64,000 nucleotides of DNA from Cupriavidus pauculus (GTDB lineage: Bacteria > Pseudomonadota > Gammaproteobacteria > Burkholderiales > Burkholderiaceae), in the NCBI RefSeq assembly GCF_002858765.1, contig NZ_PJRP01000007.1:107861-171860 (forward strand), written 5' to 3'. The position numbers and the translations under genes are program-made. The notes under the pieces are model-generated. The model was not told the DNA's origin, made no database searches, and saw only the letters and a list, made by a program, of their open reading frames with translations. Shown piece by piece: positions 9,949-18,818 of this stretch; position 1 is the stretch's first letter, and each line of letters begins with the position of its first letter.

Positions 9949-10443
9949 TTAGATTCGCTCCTTTCCGGCGTGCATACCATCAGCAACGCCCATCATTGGC
10001 GATGACGCCGGGGTATCGCGACTCGTTGACTCGCGAGAGATCGGATGCGCCGCTACCTGCGTCGACGCCGCCGTGCCATGGGCAGGCGCGTCATCGTCTT
10101 CCGGCGCCAGATCGGTGCCATACGCAGCTCGGTAAAACACGGGCTTCGTGTGCGCCCAGAGCCAAGCCAATGGCCACAGCAGCCCCCCAAAGAACAGTGA
10201 AAGCAGGCACAGCGAATGGATAGCCTCCTTCTGTGGATGCCGCTTACGACGGGCGATCTTCTCCGGCCAGATATGCAGCATCCAGAACAGATAGAGCGCT
10301 GCCGCAGGTACGAAGATCAGCACCACCCAAGAAATCGCATTGGCGGCGGTCTCCAGGGCTTTGCCATGGAGTACGGATGCGAAAGCAGGGCGACTCAATG
10401 CCAGGAGGCCAATGCCCGCCAGCAAATCGGGGCGTAGTTTCAT
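9949..10443 (-). CDS. DUF3302 (YiaW-like) inner-membrane protein
   Basis: 164 residues. After an N-terminal hydrophobic segment there are two clear transmembrane helices (AISWVVLIFVPAAALYLFWML and SLCLLSLFFGGLLWPLAWLW) separated by a basic loop (EKIARRKRHPQKEAIH). A disordered Ala/Ser/Thr-rich tail follows. This matches DUF3302/YiaW, which is found next to HlyD-type proteins. It is the first gene of the operon and ends exactly where the adaptor begins. Its function in export is unknown; an inner-membrane anchor for the adaptor is an inference. Confidence 0.8.
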   Translation of the reverse strand: MKLRPDLLAGIGLLALSRPAFASVLHGKALETAANAISWVVLIFVPAAALYLFWMLHIWPEKIARRKRHPQKEAIHSLCLLSLFFGGLLWPLAWLWAHTKPVFYRAAYGTDLAPEDDDAPAHGTAASTQVAAHPISRESTSRDTPASSPMMGVADGMHAGKERI

Positions 10444-10495
10444 CGGTTTGTCTTAAAAGGAGCGTTGACGCTCGATTGAACAATGCGCCACCCGC

Positions 10496-10825
10496 TCAGG
10501 AGCCAGTTGCCTCGTTGCGCGGACGACCACGGTGGGCCTCGTCGCGAGGGTTTCTGCCGTGTCGGTGGGATGGTGATGCGTCTTCGTCGTCGTAGGCGGG
10601 ACCATCGTCGGCATACAGAAGGTTGTACTTGCTGCTGGCGGGATGGTCCGCCGCTTCACAGACCGCGGGCTTCGCACTCCCTGCAATTTCCGCGCACGCA
10701 TCGGCCCGACCTCGCAGACCTTGCGAGTCCATGCCGTGTGAGACTTGTGCGTACGCTTGCCCAGCGCACGCGAACAGCAGCGCAATGCCAAAGGCCCGAA
10801 CGGCCGGACGGCAGTCGTTGATCAT
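10496..10825 (-). CDS. Small secreted protein upstream of the export operon
   Basis: 109 residues. A signal peptide is plain (VRAFGIALLFACAGQAYAQ), followed by a segment with two Cys (DACAEIAGSAKPAVCEAADH) and a charged His/Asp/Arg-rich disordered tail. An AAGGAA Shine-Dalgarno lies 8 nt before the ATG. It lies 52 bp upstream of the DUF3302 gene on the same strand and may be the first gene of that operon. I do not recognise a family. Confidence 0.55.
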   Translation of the reverse strand: MINDCRPAVRAFGIALLFACAGQAYAQVSHGMDSQGLRGRADACAEIAGSAKPAVCEAADHPASSKYNLLYADDGPAYDDEDASPSHRHGRNPRDEAHRGRPRNEATGS

Positions 10826-10919
10826 GTTGCAAGTTCCTTCGATTGGATTCGGATGCTATCGAGGCGCGGCAAGGCCATCCCCCGACTGAGCGCACACGTT
10901 ATGGCATCTCGCCGGCCGC

Positions 10920-11000
10920 GGCTATCAAAGGACTTCGAAAGTGCCAGTACGCGACATCAATCCGCAAGCGGGTCCGATTTTTCGAAGTTCTTTGATAGCC
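10920..11000. promoter_or_regulatory. Long inverted repeat between divergent genes
   Basis: The arms at 10920-10940 and 10980-11000 are 21 bp each with one mismatch. The left arm starts GGCTATCAAAGGACTTC and the right arm reads as its complement, ending TTTGATAGCC. The spacer is 39 bp. It sits between the secreted-protein/export operon (minus, start 10825) and the lipoprotein gene (plus, start 11082), where a shared operator would be expected. No T-run follows either arm, so it is not a normal terminator. Confidence 0.6.
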
Positions 11001-11081
11001 CCCGTGGCACGACAGCCCTACCCTTTCCCGTTGTCGTTTACCACTCGGGTGTAGTCCAGCTCGCCCGACTTGCAGAACTCA

Positions 11082-11528
11082 ATGAATGTTGTTTCTTCGA
11101 TCGTCACGCGCCTCGTTGCAGTGGCTGCCGCAAGTGCACTGTCCGCGTGCGCAATCCCCAACGCCGAAACCTTAAGCCCATTCCAGGAACCATGGCCGTG
11201 GGCCAGGATCGTTGCCGTCAATCGCACTAGTCAGGACGTGTTAGCAGTGCGCGCCAGCAGTTGCGAGACCGGCCCCGCGCCGCGGCAATCCCAATCCACG
11301 CCGTCGTTCTGCTTCCTCGGCAAGAAGCCAGAGCGCCCCATGGCAATCAGTTGGACCAATGACCGCGCTGGCTCGCAACACACCGCCACGGTACCGGTGC
11401 CGCCCTTGTGGCCGGAGGAACCCCGCTCCCATGATTTGACGACAGGCTACCTGTGCGTGCTGTTGCGCGACGATTCGCGAGCGAGCCTCGTCGTCACCGC
11501 CACTGCGGAAGCCTGCGCTGTTCTTTAA
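11082..11528 (+). CDS. Small lipoprotein
   Basis: 148 residues from the ATG at 11082; a TTG 12 nt earlier is possible. The leader (VTRLVAVAAASALSAC) ends in a lipobox. The mature part has three or four further Cys residues and a C-terminal TGYLCVLLRDDSRASLVV segment that looks like a beta strand pair. No family recognised. It is divergent from the export operon across an intergenic region with a long inverted repeat, so it may share its regulator. Confidence 0.6.
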   Translation: MNVVSSIVTRLVAVAAASALSACAIPNAETLSPFQEPWPWARIVAVNRTSQDVLAVRASSCETGPAPRQSQSTPSFCFLGKKPERPMAISWTNDRAGSQHTATVPVPPLWPEEPRSHDLTTGYLCVLLRDDSRASLVVTATAEACAVL

Positions 11529-11630
11529 TTGCCACAAGTGGCTTGCGGGGGTCCGAAGACTTACGTATCGCGTCAACATGGGCCGCACATTTCTGGGCGG
11601 CCCATCTGACAACGCTTATTGCACCGAGGC

Positions 11631-12137
11631 TTATTGCACTGAGTATCCCCGGCCTGTCATACAGGCACGCCAGGCTTGCCAATACGATGTCATCGCCCAG
11701 TCATTATTGGCCTGCGTCTGCGCACTCGCGGCAACGGCCTGTCGGCGCTGCTGGCGATGGGCTACACCACCCGCGATCGTTCCCATCGCCGCGCCTGCGG
11801 CGGCGCCCTTGCCCGCGTCGCCGCCGATCGCGCCCACTACGGCGCCCGCCGCAGCGCCGCCCGCCGCGCCACGAACACGCTCGCCTCCGGGAAAGATGAC
11901 CGGCGCGGGCATGCTCGCAACACTGTACGGATCGGTGCCGGTCTGCCGTGTGGCCCAGCTGTAACACGCACCATCGTCATTGGATTGTTGATACGCCGAC
12001 TGGCCGCGCGCCGGATAGGCGACAGGCTTGTGGAGCATGACCTGGGCGTGCGCGACTCCGGTCGATCCGGGTACCACGCCTGACATCAGAACGAATGCCG
12101 TACACGCAGCAAGCACAACGTCTGGACGATTACTCAT
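11631..12137 (-). CDS. Glycine-zipper envelope protein
   Basis: 168 residues from the ATG at 12137, chosen because AGGAGAG lies just upstream; the longer reading to 12239 has no such site. A signal peptide (VVLAACTAFVLMSGVVPGSTGVAHA) is followed by a glycine zipper (RGAAGGAAAGAVVGAIGGD and KGAAAGAAMGTIAGG), a pattern found in outer-membrane or membrane-active proteins. The C-terminus has the YWQAWRACMTGRGYSV ending common in this group. It is probably monocistronic. The role is unknown beyond an envelope location. Confidence 0.7.
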   Translation of the reverse strand: MSNRPDVVLAACTAFVLMSGVVPGSTGVAHAQVMLHKPVAYPARGQSAYQQSNDDGACYSWATRQTGTDPYSVASMPAPVIFPGGERVRGAAGGAAAGAVVGAIGGDAGKGAAAGAAMGTIAGGVAHRQQRRQAVAASAQTQANNDWAMTSYWQAWRACMTGRGYSVQ

Positions 12138-12397
12138 GAACTCTCCTGATGAGGTACCAGGATCCGGGCATGCCGGGAGGCCGGTGCCCCGGCCGCCGAC
12201 GCAGCGCCGCCCGTCCCTGGTCGATGAAGGAATGCCCACTCGGGGAAGCGGGCAAACTGCGGAGTCTTGCTTGGAAATTACCCAAGACGGATGCCTACAA
12301 GAGGGTCCGTACCCGTCCCGTCAATGCTGACGGCGCAAGGGCTTCATCACAATCACAGGAATTGGAAAAAAGGCAGATGGGCGTGCCGGCAATACAG

Positions 12398-15316
12398 CTA
12401 GACAGTGGACAGACACATGCGCAACTGCCTGAGGCTTTGTGCGATCAATGCAGACTGAAGTTCGATCTCATCATCCCAGCCCTGCGCACCCTCAACGTAT
12501 TGCCTCAGGTCTTCGCACAACGCCTCCAGGCCTGACGGTCCAACGACCGCTAGGCCCCCAGCGATGCGGTGTAGCAGTGTGGCCAGCCGGGCGACGTCAC
12601 GTCCCGCCCGAATTTCGCCATACTCATCGATATCCACCCCAACCTGCATGACAAATGCGTCGGCATACCTGGCGGGAATCTGCGGCAATTCAGGGAGGTC
12701 GTCATCAGGTGATGCGACCGCCCGCCCCGCATCATCATGGCTCCCTGCACCGTCGGCGCGCGCAAGGATGGACGTCAGCGCAGCAAGAGATACTGGCTTT
12801 GTCAGATAGCCTGTGAAACCTCGCGCGCGTCCTTCGGCGACATCCTCGGGGCGTGCGCTCGCGCTTACAGCATAGACGGGGATGTCGATACCGGATCGCC
12901 TCATCTCCCGAAGCAGGTCGAAACCGTTCATGACAGGCATGTCGACATCGGTCAGGACCGTTGTCATGCAATTCGCTTTGAGTGCCTCCATGGCCTCGAA
13001 GCCATTGCCAGCGGCCACCACGCTCGCACCCAGCGCGAGAAGCTGGTCACGCAGCAGATTCCGGTTGAGCAAGTTGTCTTCTGCGATGAGAACATTGTGA
13101 CCTGCAAGCGGTGATTCGGGTCGCCCGGTAGGGCGTTCCGTGTCCGTTTCCAATGGCTCGGCGCCAGTGATGACTGCCAACATAGCACCATGGATCCCCG
13201 CGAGGCTAAAGCTCGACACCTCTCGGCTGCCGTCCGGCCGAGTCATCGCAACCAGCGGCCCCAACTGCCTTAGCCAGATCACGGAGTCCGGCTTCGTCCA
13301 CCAGGCAAGGACGTGCTCTGGATCAAACCCTTCTGTCACGAGCAGGCAGTCATAACTGTGCGCATCCACGGGCGTATCAAGATTCGAGCGCGCCGATGGT
13401 GGGTGTGCGCCCCATTCAAAGTGGTTCAGCAATCCCTCGATACACTCGGCTTCACGGGCCAACATCAGCGTCTCGTTCGGCGGCAAAAACGGGCGCCGCG
13501 GGGGCATCACCGTGTTGGACACGCCGAGTGGCAGACGGACAGCGACGTGCGTTCCCACGCCCAATGTGCTCTCCAGCAGGATGCGGCCACCCATCCGTTC
13601 CACGAGGCGTCGGCAAATTGACAGGCCCAACCCGGTTCCCCGGGCCGGGGCGATCCGATTGTCGGCGACCTGGGAAAACGGTTGGAAAAGTCGGTCCTGG
13701 TATGCATCCGGAATGCCGATACCTGTATCGGCGACGACGATCTCCAGATTTCCTTCCCGCCATTGCGCCCGCAGGACAACCTTGCCCACTTGGGTAAATT
13801 TGAACGCATTGCCGAGCAGATTGTTGACGATTTGCGCCAGGCGCACTGGATCAAGATCGAGTTCGGCGGGAACTCCGCTATCGTAGACCGTCAGGAAACT
13901 CAAACCGCCCTGCGCGGCAATCGGCGCATGCGCGATCGCAATGCGGCCGAGTAGCGCGGTAACGGAAACGGGTTCCGTCTCGATGCTTATTGCCCCCACG
14001 TCGATCTTCGAGAAATCGAGCACGTCGTTGACGATCTGCAGCAGCCCCTCTGCCGACACCTGCATGGCGGCCACCCGCATCTGCTGCTCCGGCGCAAGAC
14101 GTCCCAGCGCGACGAGCTCCATGTTTCCCAGCAGCGAGGCGAGCGGCGTGCGAATCTCGTGGCTCATCGACGCGAAGAAAGCCACTCTGGCCCTAGCGGC
14201 CGCCTCGGTCGCGAGTCGGGCTTCGTGCAGCAGACGTTGTGCGCGGGCGGTTTCCGCGTACGTGCCGGTCAGGAAGCGATAGTTCCAGTAGCGGTACACG
14301 GCGAACAGCAGCCCAAGCAGCGCGGCAGTGATCGCGCCGATGACAATCAGCTCGCCCGTCATTTCCCGAATCTGATGGCCAATCGGGAGCGCGAAGATCA
14401 GATGTCCGAAATCCGTCACCAGCGGTGGGCGGCGCATCGCCCAGCCATAATCCTGGACCCAATGGAACATGCCGTCCGGACGGGCCTCCAACTTGGCATC
14501 CAAATGTTGCGCGTTGACCCGTGTGCCGGGCGTGACCAGCGGCGCGCCAAGGCTGTCGAACACGATCGGTTCGGGAATCGACAGGTTGGGCCCCGCAGGC
14601 CGCAGTAGCTCATGCAACGGGATGCGCGTCAGCACGATCGCGTAGAGCGTATCGCCCTTCGCGACCAGCGATGCGCCAACCATCTCCGGCACGGAGCCAG
14701 TCGCACTCGCCGTTACACCCAGCCATTCGACGCGTTTCTCCCTCGCGGCCCGCAGAACATCCATATCGCGACTTCGGAAACGATTGAGGATCACCCGGGT
14801 GATGACTGCAGGTGCCAACGGCGGCGGTACCGGCCACGCCCCCGAACCGGATGCATCAGGCGATTCATACCGGTACGTCGCGCCGCTCGTTATCGAAATC
14901 ATTTCGATCGACGGCCTCTGGCTCGCAGCGATCAGCGTACCGACCGACTGATCGCAGCTCTGCTGCAGCAGATCGTCGGCCGGCACTGATGGAAATACCT
15001 GCGTGCAAAGGCCGACGTGACTAGTCGGCGAGCGCGGAAGCGCACCATTGGCGCCCAACTCCAGGATCAGATTGCTCGCCGCTAACGTGCTCCGACGCTC
15101 GAGAATGGCATCGACGACACCCTGCTCGTATAAGCGGGCCACCTGCTCCTGGGCGCGCAGCGAGCCATTGAGCCTCACGACCACGCCAGCTGAGGCGATT
15201 GCAACGGCCAGCAGCCCAAGCAACCCGATCACCATTGCGAAGACGCGACGCTCTCGCTGCAGATTCCGCGCAACGGCGTGGAGGTCAGGCGACGGCTCGA
15301 ACGTGCTCTGAATCAT
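12398..15316 (-). CDS. Hybrid sensor histidine kinase with receiver and HPt domains (BvgS/EvgS-like)
   Basis: 972 residues. TM1 about 24-47, periplasmic sensor about 48-320, TM2 about 321-343. HisKA follows with phospho-His H386 in FFASMSHEIRTPL, HATPase about 480-596 (NNLLGNAFKFT, DTGIGIP, GTGLGLSI), a degenerate receiver-like stretch about 610-725, a full receiver about 741-850 with D790 in VLTDVDMPVMNG, and a C-terminal HPt domain with H916 in LLHRIAGGLAVVG. So a complete His-Asp-His relay is present before the final Asp of the partner regulator. Its start overlaps the stop of the regulator gene by 4 bp. The signal is unknown; no solute-binding domain of the BvgS type was seen. Confidence 0.92.
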   Translation of the reverse strand: MIQSTFEPSPDLHAVARNLQRERRVFAMVIGLLGLLAVAIASAGVVVRLNGSLRAQEQVARLYEQGVVDAILERRSTLAASNLILELGANGALPRSPTSHVGLCTQVFPSVPADDLLQQSCDQSVGTLIAASQRPSIEMISITSGATYRYESPDASGSGAWPVPPPLAPAVITRVILNRFRSRDMDVLRAAREKRVEWLGVTASATGSVPEMVGASLVAKGDTLYAIVLTRIPLHELLRPAGPNLSIPEPIVFDSLGAPLVTPGTRVNAQHLDAKLEARPDGMFHWVQDYGWAMRRPPLVTDFGHLIFALPIGHQIREMTGELIVIGAITAALLGLLFAVYRYWNYRFLTGTYAETARAQRLLHEARLATEAAARARVAFFASMSHEIRTPLASLLGNMELVALGRLAPEQQMRVAAMQVSAEGLLQIVNDVLDFSKIDVGAISIETEPVSVTALLGRIAIAHAPIAAQGGLSFLTVYDSGVPAELDLDPVRLAQIVNNLLGNAFKFTQVGKVVLRAQWREGNLEIVVADTGIGIPDAYQDRLFQPFSQVADNRIAPARGTGLGLSICRRLVERMGGRILLESTLGVGTHVAVRLPLGVSNTVMPPRRPFLPPNETLMLAREAECIEGLLNHFEWGAHPPSARSNLDTPVDAHSYDCLLVTEGFDPEHVLAWWTKPDSVIWLRQLGPLVAMTRPDGSREVSSFSLAGIHGAMLAVITGAEPLETDTERPTGRPESPLAGHNVLIAEDNLLNRNLLRDQLLALGASVVAAGNGFEAMEALKANCMTTVLTDVDMPVMNGFDLLREMRRSGIDIPVYAVSASARPEDVAEGRARGFTGYLTKPVSLAALTSILARADGAGSHDDAGRAVASPDDDLPELPQIPARYADAFVMQVGVDIDEYGEIRAGRDVARLATLLHRIAGGLAVVGPSGLEALCEDLRQYVEGAQGWDDEIELQSALIAQSLRQLRMCLSTV

Positions 15317-15963
15317 GTCAGCCCGTTTTCGCGGGCGTAGGTAATGAGATCGGCGTTGCTGGCGATGTTCAGCTTTCGCATCGCCGAGCGCTTCTGTGTC
15401 GCTACGGTCGCCAGTGTGCGACGGAGGTATCCGGCGATTTCGGTGACGGTGCTTCCCGCGGCGAACATCCGCACCACTTCGATTTCTTTCGGAGACAGCG
15501 CGCTGGCGCCTGCGCCTGCCAGCGCGCCAATGCTCGACATACTGGCCGATACTCCCGGCGACAGGCGCGGACCCCGGCCGGCGATCGCATCCATGCAGAT
15601 CTGCCGCAGGATGCCTGGCGCCTCATTCTTGCCCACGATGCCTGCGATACCCATCTCACGGATGCGCGTAAGGAGACCACCGTTGGTCAGCATTGTAAAG
15701 ACGACGATCGGCGTATTGGGACTGGATTGTTTGAGTCGTTGGATCAGGCGAAGCCCGTCATCGCTCTCGCCGGATCGACCCATTGTGAAGTCCGTCACAA
15801 TTAGGTCGGGCGTGTGTTCCTCCAGTGCAGCGAAGAGCTCCGCACCCGAAGCGCACGTTGCGGAAACCTTCATATTCGGGATCTCGCTTAGAGTTGCCTT
15901 CACAGCGAGCTGAATCACGGGATGATCGTCCGCGATCACGGCGGACACAGTATGCGGGGGCAT
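15313..15963 (-). CDS. NarL/FixJ-type response regulator
   Basis: 216 residues. The receiver domain spans about 5-125, with the acidic pair D12/D13 (IADDHP) and phosphoacceptor D58 (LIVTDFTMG). A LuxR-type HTH occupies about 148-210 (LSPKEIEVVRMFAAGSTVTE, then LRRTLATVATQKRSAMRKL). It is the first gene of an operon with the hybrid kinase, whose ATG overlaps its stop, so it is the likely final phosphate acceptor of that relay. Target promoters are not identifiable; the inverted repeats at 16110-16172 upstream are one candidate site. Confidence 0.92.
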   Translation of the reverse strand: MPPHTVSAVIADDHPVIQLAVKATLSEIPNMKVSATCASGAELFAALEEHTPDLIVTDFTMGRSGESDDGLRLIQRLKQSSPNTPIVVFTMLTNGGLLTRIREMGIAGIVGKNEAPGILRQICMDAIAGRGPRLSPGVSASMSSIGALAGAGASALSPKEIEVVRMFAAGSTVTEIAGYLRRTLATVATQKRSAMRKLNIASNADLITYARENGLT

Positions 15964-16701
15964 GCGGGATAAATTTCTATCCCCAAATCGGCGCCAAGAG
16001 GGTATCTCCTTTCACCGACCGTACTGGGATGTCCGACTCTGAGCCGAGATATACCTTCGTCTGGCGGGACATGGCGTTGGCGCCTTCAGGGGGATCAGCC
16101 TGTAAGGGCTCCCGATTGTACCGATTGGTCCACGGACCCGTTTTACAATTCGGGACAGTTATTTGACCAATCGTCCCACGGATTTTCCTGCGAACTGGGA
16201 ATTTCCTTCGTAGCGCTGTGACCGCGGGTGGCAAGCTTGCAGCGCTTCGGCCTGCGGTGTTTCCTTGTGAAGGATGCCAACTGCGCTCGGTCTGTACGAT
16301 CGCCGGCACGACTCGTTTCGCCCCCCTACAAATATGCTCTATTAGCCACAATTACAGAGGAACTCGAACATTTGGCGACGCGATCTCCATCACTATGGAT
16401 GCACCGTCCCCCGGGAAGCTCAAACTCGGTTTTGTCGATTCTGCGTTCGGCTTGCGCGGTACGGTAATTGGCGACTACGCGAACGCTAACAACAACGTTA
16501 CCGTCAGCGGGGCTCGTCGCAGATAGCGCAGATCCGCCGCCCGCCGGCGTTATCGCCAAACTGGCCAGCATGACGCTGGCCTTCCGAATGGACTTGGACG
16601 GTATCGCCGGGGAAATCGCGGGCGTGCTGAACCATTCGCGGGAACATGCCGTTGATAGCTGGGTGGCGATCAGCCGGCCGGGCATTGCACCGACTGCCCC
16701 C
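15964..16701. other. Long intergenic region upstream of the two-component operon
   Basis: About 740 bp without a convincing gene. The longest reading frames (for example 119 residues on the minus strand, 16326-16685) lack a Shine-Dalgarno and have unnatural composition. The region includes the inverted repeats at 16110-16172. Nothing else was recognised. Confidence 0.4.
16110..16172. promoter_or_regulatory. Interleaved inverted repeats upstream of the response regulator gene
   Basis: GATTGGTC (16123-16130) is repeated inverted as GACCAATC (16165-16172), and TCCCGATTGT (16110-16119) is matched by ACAATTCGGGA (16145-16155) with one extra base. All lie 150-210 bp upstream of the response regulator start. 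The symmetry is directly visible; use as an operator or RNA fold is an inference. Confidence 0.4.
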
Positions 16702-17298
16702 TCATTCCTGCCACATTTGATGAAGCCAAAGACTCATCAGGCCAGCGCGCCCGCGCACGCCGAGTTTGCGGTAAATAGAGGTAATGTAGGAATGCGTGGT
16801 TGACGCCGCCAGCCCCAGCCGTTCGGCAATCTGCTTTTCGGCCGCTTCCGTCAGCAGTAAGTTCAGTACCCGGCGTTCATGCGGGGCCAACGCCTCGACG
16901 CGTCGTACGTGATCGGACGATTCGCGTCGATGGGTAGGCATTTGCCGCAGGGTCGTGACATCGCGCGCCACGCCAATCCGCAGTTCATGTGCCGGGTGCC
17001 ATTGCGCCGACCATGAGAGATGCGCGTCGCTACCGTCGCGCTTTCGGTACCGATTCTCGAAACCCCTGCGCTTGCTACCCGCCAGCACCCGCTCGGCCTC
17101 CTGCCTAGTCCGGTTGCGGTCGTCGGGCACCACAAGATCTAGCACCAACTGGCCGATCAGGTCGCGCTGGGAAAAGCCCAGGACATCTTCACACGCCGTG
17201 TTGACATAGCGAATACGCCCGGTCAGATCCACCAGGAAAACCGTATCTGGCAACGAATCTGCGAGTGCGATCGCACCCGTTTCCTTCAAAATCATCAT
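16702..17298 (-). CDS. PAS-domain LuxR-type transcriptional regulator
   Basis: 198 residues from the ATG at 17298. A PAS domain spans about 10-125 (SLPDTVFLVDLTGRIRYVN, the VLGFSQRDLIGQ core and FENRYRKRDGS), and a LuxR HTH about 138-195 (LAPHERRVLNLLLTEAAEKQ, then ERLGLAASTTHSYITSIYRK). There is no receiver domain, so the signal probably enters through the PAS pocket. An in-frame TTG at 17439 has AGGAGG 10 nt upstream and would add 47 basic residues, so the true start is undecided. It is divergent from the AraC gene. Confidence 0.8.
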   Translation of the reverse strand: MMILKETGAIALADSLPDTVFLVDLTGRIRYVNTACEDVLGFSQRDLIGQLVLDLVVPDDRNRTRQEAERVLAGSKRRGFENRYRKRDGSDAHLSWSAQWHPAHELRIGVARDVTTLRQMPTHRRESSDHVRRVEALAPHERRVLNLLLTEAAEKQIAERLGLAASTTHSYITSIYRKLGVRGRAGLMSLWLHQMWQE

Positions 17299-17479
17299 GT
17301 TTTGGTGGCGGAGTTGGCAGCGTTGCGACGAGGCGACAGCCGTGCGCACTGCGTCACGGTCGAGTACCCTGCGGGGCAAGCCAGCCTTTAGTCTTGCGCT
17401 CTCGGTCGGCACCCTTTGCCGGGCGAGAAGATAGCGCAATGCCGCGGTACCTCCTATCCGAAATCATTCATCCTGCGAA

Positions 17480-18451
17480 ATGGCCACAATTTCCAGACCT
17501 ACAGCCGAGCCCCCCAACCACGGCTGGCTGGATGTTTTGACGTCCGATGTCGACGATGCCGCGTGCATCCAACGCCAGTGGATGCAGATGCAATACGACC
17601 AGCTCGACCGCGGATCCTTCGCAGGCCGCTTTCGTATGTTGCGCACCGCTCAGTCGCTTGTGGTAGCGGAAATGCAGAATCGGACCGTGCTCAAGCAGCA
17701 GCATTCACCACCTGGCTACTGCACAATCAGTTTGGTCCGACGGGTGGCGGGTCGGGGGCGCTGCGGGTTGGACACCTTGTCTGGGCAAAGCATCGGGTTC
17801 ATGCCGGGCGCCAGGGACTACGAGGTCCAACTTCCGCCCAGTGAGATTCTCTACTTCGGTTTCGACGAGAGTCGTCTGGTCCGCGCCGCCGATGTCATGG
17901 GTCACACGCTACCCGGGCACGGCAAGCGCCCGATTTTCCTTGACGGGCTCGATGCCGCGTCCCTCACCAACATGGCCGATACACTCTTGTGGTTACCCAA
18001 CAACCTGGGCAACGACGCGGCCGCGAACGTCAACCGTGCTTACCTGGACGATGCAGTGCTCGCACGTGCGCTGGACATCCTCGTTCACACGCCATCCGAT
18101 GGTACACGGCTTCACGCACTCGGCGCGCAACGCATCACGCAACGTGCAAGGGCGCTGATCGACGACAGTCCGCACGAGCCCTGGACCGTATTGACGCTCT
18201 GCGAGGCACTGCATGTCAGCCGCCCCACGCTGCAACGCGCATTCTTGCAAATGTACGACATGTCGCCGCTGGCATGGCTGCGGATCCGTCGCCTGAATGG
18301 TGCGCGACGCGCGTTACAGGCAGGACGCGGCAGCACCGCAACGGTCTCCGCGATCGCCATGCACTGGGGTTTTTTTCACCTCTCGCGGTTCGCCAAGGAC
18401 TATCAGAAATTATTTGGCGAGCTACCGTCCAAAACACTGGGCCATCGCTAG
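17480..18451 (+). CDS. AraC-family transcriptional regulator
   Basis: 323 residues. The N-terminal part is an effector domain without an obvious cupin motif. The C-terminal 105 residues carry the two AraC helix-turn-helices: WTVLTLCEALHVSRPTLQRAF and VSAIAMHWGFFHLSRFAKDY, ending FGELPSKTL. That ending is typical of the EutR-like branch, but no ethanolamine genes are nearby. It lies divergent from the PAS-LuxR gene. The inducer and target are unknown. Confidence 0.88.
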   Translation: MATISRPTAEPPNHGWLDVLTSDVDDAACIQRQWMQMQYDQLDRGSFAGRFRMLRTAQSLVVAEMQNRTVLKQQHSPPGYCTISLVRRVAGRGRCGLDTLSGQSIGFMPGARDYEVQLPPSEILYFGFDESRLVRAADVMGHTLPGHGKRPIFLDGLDAASLTNMADTLLWLPNNLGNDAAANVNRAYLDDAVLARALDILVHTPSDGTRLHALGAQRITQRARALIDDSPHEPWTVLTLCEALHVSRPTLQRAFLQMYDMSPLAWLRIRRLNGARRALQAGRGSTATVSAIAMHWGFFHLSRFAKDYQKLFGELPSKTLGHR

Positions 18452-18818
18452 CGAGGCGCTACGCCTCTTGATAGCGGGCGTTACACATCGCTTCATAACA
18501 CGCAAGGCTCGCAAACAGCGCCAACCTCAACCGAAGGAATCTTTTGGAAGAGTGAGTTACGAGAACGACGCATTTCAGCGTCGACTACTGCGATAGCCGC
18601 GTAACTTAGCAAGGGCCGAAACGCCCGGATGGAAAGCCTCTGGCGCCGGTGCGATCTAATTGAAATAACTTAGATCAGTCACAAAAAATTTCACTTCCGC
18701 AACACGGTCCTAATCGGAAGTATTGCTGTTGGTGAGTACTGCCGGACACGGTATTTTGCGGGCGCCAGGCATCGCGTCGTTAACGCCGCCACGGGCCAGC
18801 AGTTGCCTGGAGTGAGTC
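18452..18818. other. Intergenic region with GAGGCG-CTA-CGCCTC hairpin and a shared upstream block
   Basis: A short hairpin (18453-18467) follows the AraC stop directly. At 18669-18698 is a block CTTAGATCA...TTCACTTCC that recurs at 21158-21189. No gene was seen. Confidence 0.45.
18669..18698 (+). promoter_or_regulatory. Shared upstream block, copy 1 (CTTAGATCA ... TTCACTTCC)
   Basis: CTTAGATCA at 18669-18677 and TTCACTTCC at 18690-18698, joined by an A-rich stretch. The same two words, 2 bp further apart, are found upstream of the DUF2092 operon. This copy ends 120 bp before the broken FGE-like gene. The similarity is seen directly; use as a promoter or operator is an inference. Confidence 0.4.

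Noticed and set aside
8449..10005. 518-residue plus-strand reading frame opposite the exporter genes
   Set aside because: It is the antisense of HlyD and OprM-type genes with clear domains; its composition (Arg/His-rich) and lack of a ribosome site mark it as a shadow.
16326..16685. 119-residue minus-strand frame
   Set aside because: No ribosome site and unnatural composition; overlaps unstructured intergenic sequence.
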